Assembly: GCA_035454085.1 (NCBI GenBank)
Contig: DAOTEJ010000069.1
Span: 1 to 13,881 of the forward strand
From: DAOTEJ01 sp035454085
GTDB taxonomy: Bacteria; Pseudomonadota; Gammaproteobacteria; Burkholderiales; Burkholderiaceae_F
Direction: 5' to 3'
Length of the DNA: 13,881 nucleotides
A program made the position numbers and the translations under genes. Of this stretch, positions 13,301 to 13,881 are shown in pieces. The stretch's first letter is position 1, and every line of letters starts with the position of its first letter. Under the pieces are notes generated by a model. The model was not told where the DNA came from and did not search any database. It saw only the letters and a list, made by a program, of their open reading frames with translations.

Positions 13301-13881
13301 TTAGCGGCGGCGGCGCTGGGTCTCGGCCTGGATGGCCTCGATCGAGGCCTCGGGCGACACCACGCGGTCGCCGATTTCGACGCCGCGCTGGCCACGCACG
13401 ATCAAGGCGTACGAGATGTCCTGGAAGGTGCGGAACACGAAGGCGTAGCCGAGCTGCTCGTCGGGCAGCTTGACGCGCTCGCCGCCGGCGGTGCGGTCGC
13501 GAACGGTCTCGCCGTTGCGCATCAGTTCCACCACGCTGCCCACCCGCAGGCCCTGGGCGGTGCCGGCGTCGAGGGTGATGATGTCGCCGCCGCCGGCGTA
13601 GCGCACGCCGTTGTAGATCGAGATCACTCTGGCCGCCAGGTCCGGCGCGGGCAGGCTGGGCACGTAGCTCGGAATCGGCTGGCGGGTGAGCGGGAGCAGG
13701 CGGTCGCCCGCGCCCATCTCTTGCTTGACGCTCTCGACCACCAGGGTGCTGACGTCGGGACGCGGCACCTTGACGTTGGCCGAGCCAAGATAGAAGGCCT
13801 CGTAGGCGATCGGGGTGGTGCGGCGCACGTCTTCGGCGCGGTAGAGCGGGCGCAGCGGGCGATAGACGTTGTAGGTCTGCG
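13301..13881 (-). CDS. LysM-type envelope protein, C-terminal part (5' end beyond window)
   Basis: The last 192 residues of a larger protein are present; the frame is open to the right edge. The visible part reads NVYRPLRPLYRAEDVRRTTP, then a region with SIYNGVRYAGGGDIITLDAG and GLRVGSVVELMRNGE, and ends in a Gln/Arg-rich tail. This matches the C-terminal region of the LysM peptidoglycan-binding proteins that precede dprA in betaproteobacteria. The LysM domain and signal peptide would lie in the missing N-terminus, so that part of the call is context-based. A GTG at 13828 could pass for a start, but the homologous sequence continues upstream without a stop. The gene ends 10 bp before dprA, in the same direction, which suggests co-transcription. 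Its role is probably cell-envelope related, not DNA processing. Confidence 0.75.
   Translation of the reverse strand, partial: QTYNVYRPLRPLYRAEDVRRTTPIAYEAFYLGSANVKVPRPDVSTLVVESVKQEMGAGDRLLPLTRQPIPSYVPSLPAPDLAARVISIYNGVRYAGGGDIITLDAGTAQGLRVGSVVELMRNGETVRDRTAGGERVKLPDEQLGYAFVFRTFQDISYALIVRGQRGVEIGDRVVSPEASIEAIQAETQRRRR

Overview
This is a GC-rich chromosomal window, apparently from a betaproteobacterium. The protein sequences and the LysM-dprA-smg-topoisomerase gene order point to something near Rhodocyclales (Azoarcus/Thauera-like), but that is an inference from family resemblance and no search was run. It holds ten protein-coding genes. Nine are on the minus strand and one, dadA, is on the plus strand. 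The two end genes run off the window. I see no rRNA, tRNA, CRISPR array, insertion sequence or phage gene. No gene-free stretch exceeds about 190 bases.

Layout, left to right. Positions 3-2408 (minus, 3' end missing) encode a Cu(I)-exporting P1B ATPase (CopA) with two N-terminal metal-binding domains. A 145-bp divergent spacer separates it from dadA (2554-3822, plus), a D-amino-acid dehydrogenase. Convergent with dadA is a lipoprotein alpha/beta hydrolase (3846-4766, minus). Upstream of that lies a tight minus-strand group that reads, in transcription order, as follows: a membrane protein with a fused spermidine-synthase-like domain (5951-8053), a small SET-domain protein methyltransferase with a lysine-rich tail (5376-5912), and a DUF1993 protein (4858-5361). 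A strong terminator hairpin at 8138-8169 separates this group from a small periplasmic monohaem cytochrome c gene (8238-8690).

The right third is a genome-maintenance locus, all on the minus strand. In transcription order it is a LysM-type envelope protein (13301-13881, 5' end missing), dprA (12187-13290), smg (11675-12133) and topB (8876-11575). A terminator-like hairpin lies between smg and topB, only 20 nt before the topB start.

How the genes work together. DprA loads RecA on incoming single-stranded DNA, and topoisomerase III decatenates single-stranded DNA and recombination intermediates, so the right locus is coherent in theme. CopA protects the cytoplasm from copper, and DadA feeds electrons from D-amino acids into respiration. 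The most unusual content is the SET methyltransferase group. Nearby, topoisomerase III carries a histone-H1-like Ala/Lys tail of the type that SET enzymes could in principle modify. That link is speculative. Most other genes are ordinary housekeeping or accessory genes, and I do not see a clear undescribed multi-gene defence or metabolic system.

Very long open frames occur opposite nearly every gene because the sequence is GC-rich. They were judged to be shadows.
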